NCBI RefSeq assembly: GCF_902833905.1
Contig: NZ_CADFGP010000004.1
Span: 124,001-188,000 of the forward strand
Direction of reading: 5' to 3'
DNA length: 64,000 nt
From: Paraburkholderia tuberum STM678
Lineage (GTDB): Bacteria > Pseudomonadota > Gammaproteobacteria > Burkholderiales > Burkholderiaceae
The notes below the pieces were generated by a model. The model was not told the origin of the DNA. It ran no database searches and saw nothing but the letters and a program-made list of their open reading frames with translations. Shown one piece after another: positions 62,489 through 64,000 of this stretch; the first letter of the stretch is position 1; every line of letters begins with the position of its first letter. The position numbers and the translations under genes are program-made.

Positions 62489-63898
62489 ATGAACGGAATC
62501 GATTCGGCCCTCGCTTCGGTGCTGTCGAGCCGGATCGACAGCCTGCTCAGCATCGCGCCGGGAACCGCGACCACCTCGCAGACCGGCGCGGCCGGCGTCG
62601 ATACCGCGGTTCCCGCGGCGCCTGCGAACGTGACGCCCGCGCCCCAGCCGTCCGCGCAAACCGCGCTGTCGGCCGTTGCGCTGACGCTGAATGCGATTGC
62701 GCACTCAGGCGGCGAGGCCACACCGGCGGTGCTCGGCCGCGCGCCGATCTGGGCGGCCGCGCCAGCGCTCGACGTCGCCATCGAAAGCTTGCCGCTGACC
62801 GATGCGGCGGGCGCCGCGACAGTCAATTTCGCTGCCGGCGATTCCGCCGCTGCGGCCAACACCAATCCCAACGCTGCCGCCAGCGCAACCGCGGCCGCCA
62901 CCGCGAGCGTGGCGGCGACCGAAGTGCCGGTCGCGGCGCTCGCGGCCGCGCTGCAACAGACGGTCGCCGACAGCGGCCTGTTCTACGAGGCGCATCTCGC
63001 GGCGTGGCTGGTCGGCCAGCGTTCGCCGGCCCAACTGGCGAACGAGGCGCAGAACCAGCTCGTCGCAGATTCTCAATTGCCTCCTGACTGGAGCGCCGAC
63101 GCTGGCGACGCGGGCGCGCGGTCCGCTGCGGCGAACGGAGCCCCCGAGGCAACGCCACGCGGCACGGCGAACGTTGCCGAGAACAACCCTGCCATGCACG
63201 CGATGCCGTCGATCCTGACCGCGCAGGCCGCGCGACTCGTCGCGGGCGAGCTGCTGGCCAGCTCGGTGTCCGACCTGAATGGCCAGTCCACACACGCGGG
63301 GCTGCACAGCGCGGTGTCCCAGGCGGCCGATGCCGGCTCGTCGCAGAGCGCGCAGGCGATGGCGGCGGCGGTGCATCCGGCGACGGTGCCGCTCGTGCGC
63401 CAGCAGCTCGATCTGCTGGCGACCGGACAGTTCCGCTGGACCGGCGAGGCGTGGCCCGGCGCGCGTCTGGACTGGACGATCGAGCAGGATGGCGACGAAT
63501 GGGACCGCAGCGGCGGCGGCCTCGCGAGCGAGGACGACCAGCCGTGGCGCACGCGCCTGACGCTGTCGCTGCCGACGCTCGGCACCGTCGATGCCGAACT
63601 GACGCTGACCGGCACGCGGCTGACCGCGCGCGTGCAGGCGAGCCCGCGGGGCGCCGCGCGGCTCGCGATGCAGGGGGACGGTTTCCGTCAGCGGCTCGCG
63701 GCGGCGGGGCTCGAGTTGCAGGGATTGACGATTCGCGAGATCGGCGGCGGTGTGCCTGGTACTACCGCGGCGGGCACTTCGGCGGCGGGAGCGCAGGCCG
63801 CGGGCGCGTATGCACGGTCGGCGTCGGCGGCTGTGGCCACGTCGACGGCGTCGGCGTCGGGCGCCGCATCGCGCGACGACCTCGATTGGGATATCTGA
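62489..63898 (+). CDS. Second FliK-like flagellar hook-length control protein
   Basis: A 469-residue protein with a long Ala/Thr/Pro-rich N-terminal part and a C-terminal domain of the Flg_hook type (about residues 300-430): PLVRQQLDLLATGQFRW, RLTLSLPTLGTVDAELTLTG and LTARVQASPRGAARLAM. The true fliK, with the typical surroundings, lies at 53690-55225, so this is a paralogue. It follows fliT by 106 bases and overlaps the next gene (ATGA). Function is unknown; pairing with an FlhB-tail protein suggests a role in export switching. Confidence 0.8.
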   Translation: MNGIDSALASVLSSRIDSLLSIAPGTATTSQTGAAGVDTAVPAAPANVTPAPQPSAQTALSAVALTLNAIAHSGGEATPAVLGRAPIWAAAPALDVAIESLPLTDAAGAATVNFAAGDSAAAANTNPNAAASATAAATASVAATEVPVAALAAALQQTVADSGLFYEAHLAAWLVGQRSPAQLANEAQNQLVADSQLPPDWSADAGDAGARSAAANGAPEATPRGTANVAENNPAMHAMPSILTAQAARLVAGELLASSVSDLNGQSTHAGLHSAVSQAADAGSSQSAQAMAAAVHPATVPLVRQQLDLLATGQFRWTGEAWPGARLDWTIEQDGDEWDRSGGGLASEDDQPWRTRLTLSLPTLGTVDAELTLTGTRLTARVQASPRGAARLAMQGDGFRQRLAAAGLELQGLTIREIGGGVPGTTAAGTSAAGAQAAGAYARSASAAVATSTASASGAASRDDLDWDI

Positions 63899-64000
63899 TG
63901 AGCCGCACCCAACGTCGCAGCGCGGCTGCGCTTGTTTATGACGCTCATGGCGGCGAGGCCGCCCCGCGTCTGGTCGCCAAGGGGTATGGGCTGCTCGCTG
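63898..64000 (+). CDS. FlhB C-terminal domain-like protein (FhlB/YscU type), partial
   Basis: Only the first 34 codons are in the window. They read MSRTQRRSAAALVYDAHGGE... then APRLVAKGYGLLA, which resembles the start of the FlhB cytoplasmic tail (the AVAL-Y-D... and VAKG-G-A pattern after NPTH). Short proteins of this type, FhlB, carry the C-terminal part of FlhB without the membrane helices or the NPTH site. The start overlaps the stop of the FliK-like gene (ATGA). The 3' end is cut by the window edge. Confidence 0.75.
   Translation, partial: MSRTQRRSAAALVYDAHGGEAAPRLVAKGYGLLA

Overview
The window is a GC-rich stretch of a betaproteobacterial chromosome, most likely Paraburkholderia/Burkholderia sensu lato. 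This rests on gene order, protein style (FlhDC master regulators, Bv3F-type H-NS protein, DUF2844/DUF3443 pair, Ala-rich extended FlgA and FlhF) and a dispersed inverted-repeat element of a kind I recall from these genomes. No species can be fixed from the sequence alone.

Positions 1-9.1 kb hold unrelated housekeeping and accessory genes: an aldo/keto reductase, ribosomal protein S21 (rpsU), a broken gene with an in-frame TAG and a late frameshift, 3-methyladenine DNA glycosylase I (tag), a BadF/BcrA-type glucosamine kinase followed by a Cof-type HAD phosphatase, a small secreted His/Tyr/Asp-rich protein, a secreted histidine phosphatase, aquaporin Z, an H-NS-type protein and a family-4 glycosyltransferase.

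From 9.1 kb to the end the window is almost entirely one motility supercluster. An 800-bp regulatory region with three adjacent palindromes precedes flhDC. Then come motAB-cheY-cheA-cheW-mcp-cheR-cheD-cheB-cheY-cheZ, a two-gene envelope cassette (DUF2844 + DUF3443, the latter with two pepsin-like Asp motifs), flhB-flhA-flhF-flhG-fliA, and a hicAB toxin-antitoxin pair. These are followed by flgN-flgM-flgA (minus strand) divergent from flgBCDEFGHIJ, then ycgR, flgKL, fliRQPONML (minus), a 610-bp inverted-repeat element, fliKJIHGF (minus), and finally fliE, fliS, fliT, a second FliK-like gene and a truncated fhlB on the plus strand. Flagellin (fliC) and cap (fliD) genes are not in the window.

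The genes form the usual hierarchy. FlhD4C2 would switch on the basal-body and export operons. FliA (sigma-28) and its antagonist FlgM control late genes. I find five sigma-28-like promoters, upstream of flgM, ycgR (two in tandem), flgKL and fliST, all variants of TAAA-N15/16-GCCGNTAA. The most unusual items are the pepsin-like DUF3443 lipoprotein and its partner inside the chemotaxis/export locus, an FlhG whose ATPase P-loop has lost both key lysines while keeping the FlhF-activating DQAxxLR helix, a shared beta-rich insert in FlgE, FlgK and FlgL, the FliK2-FhlB pair, and the palindromes upstream of flhDC.
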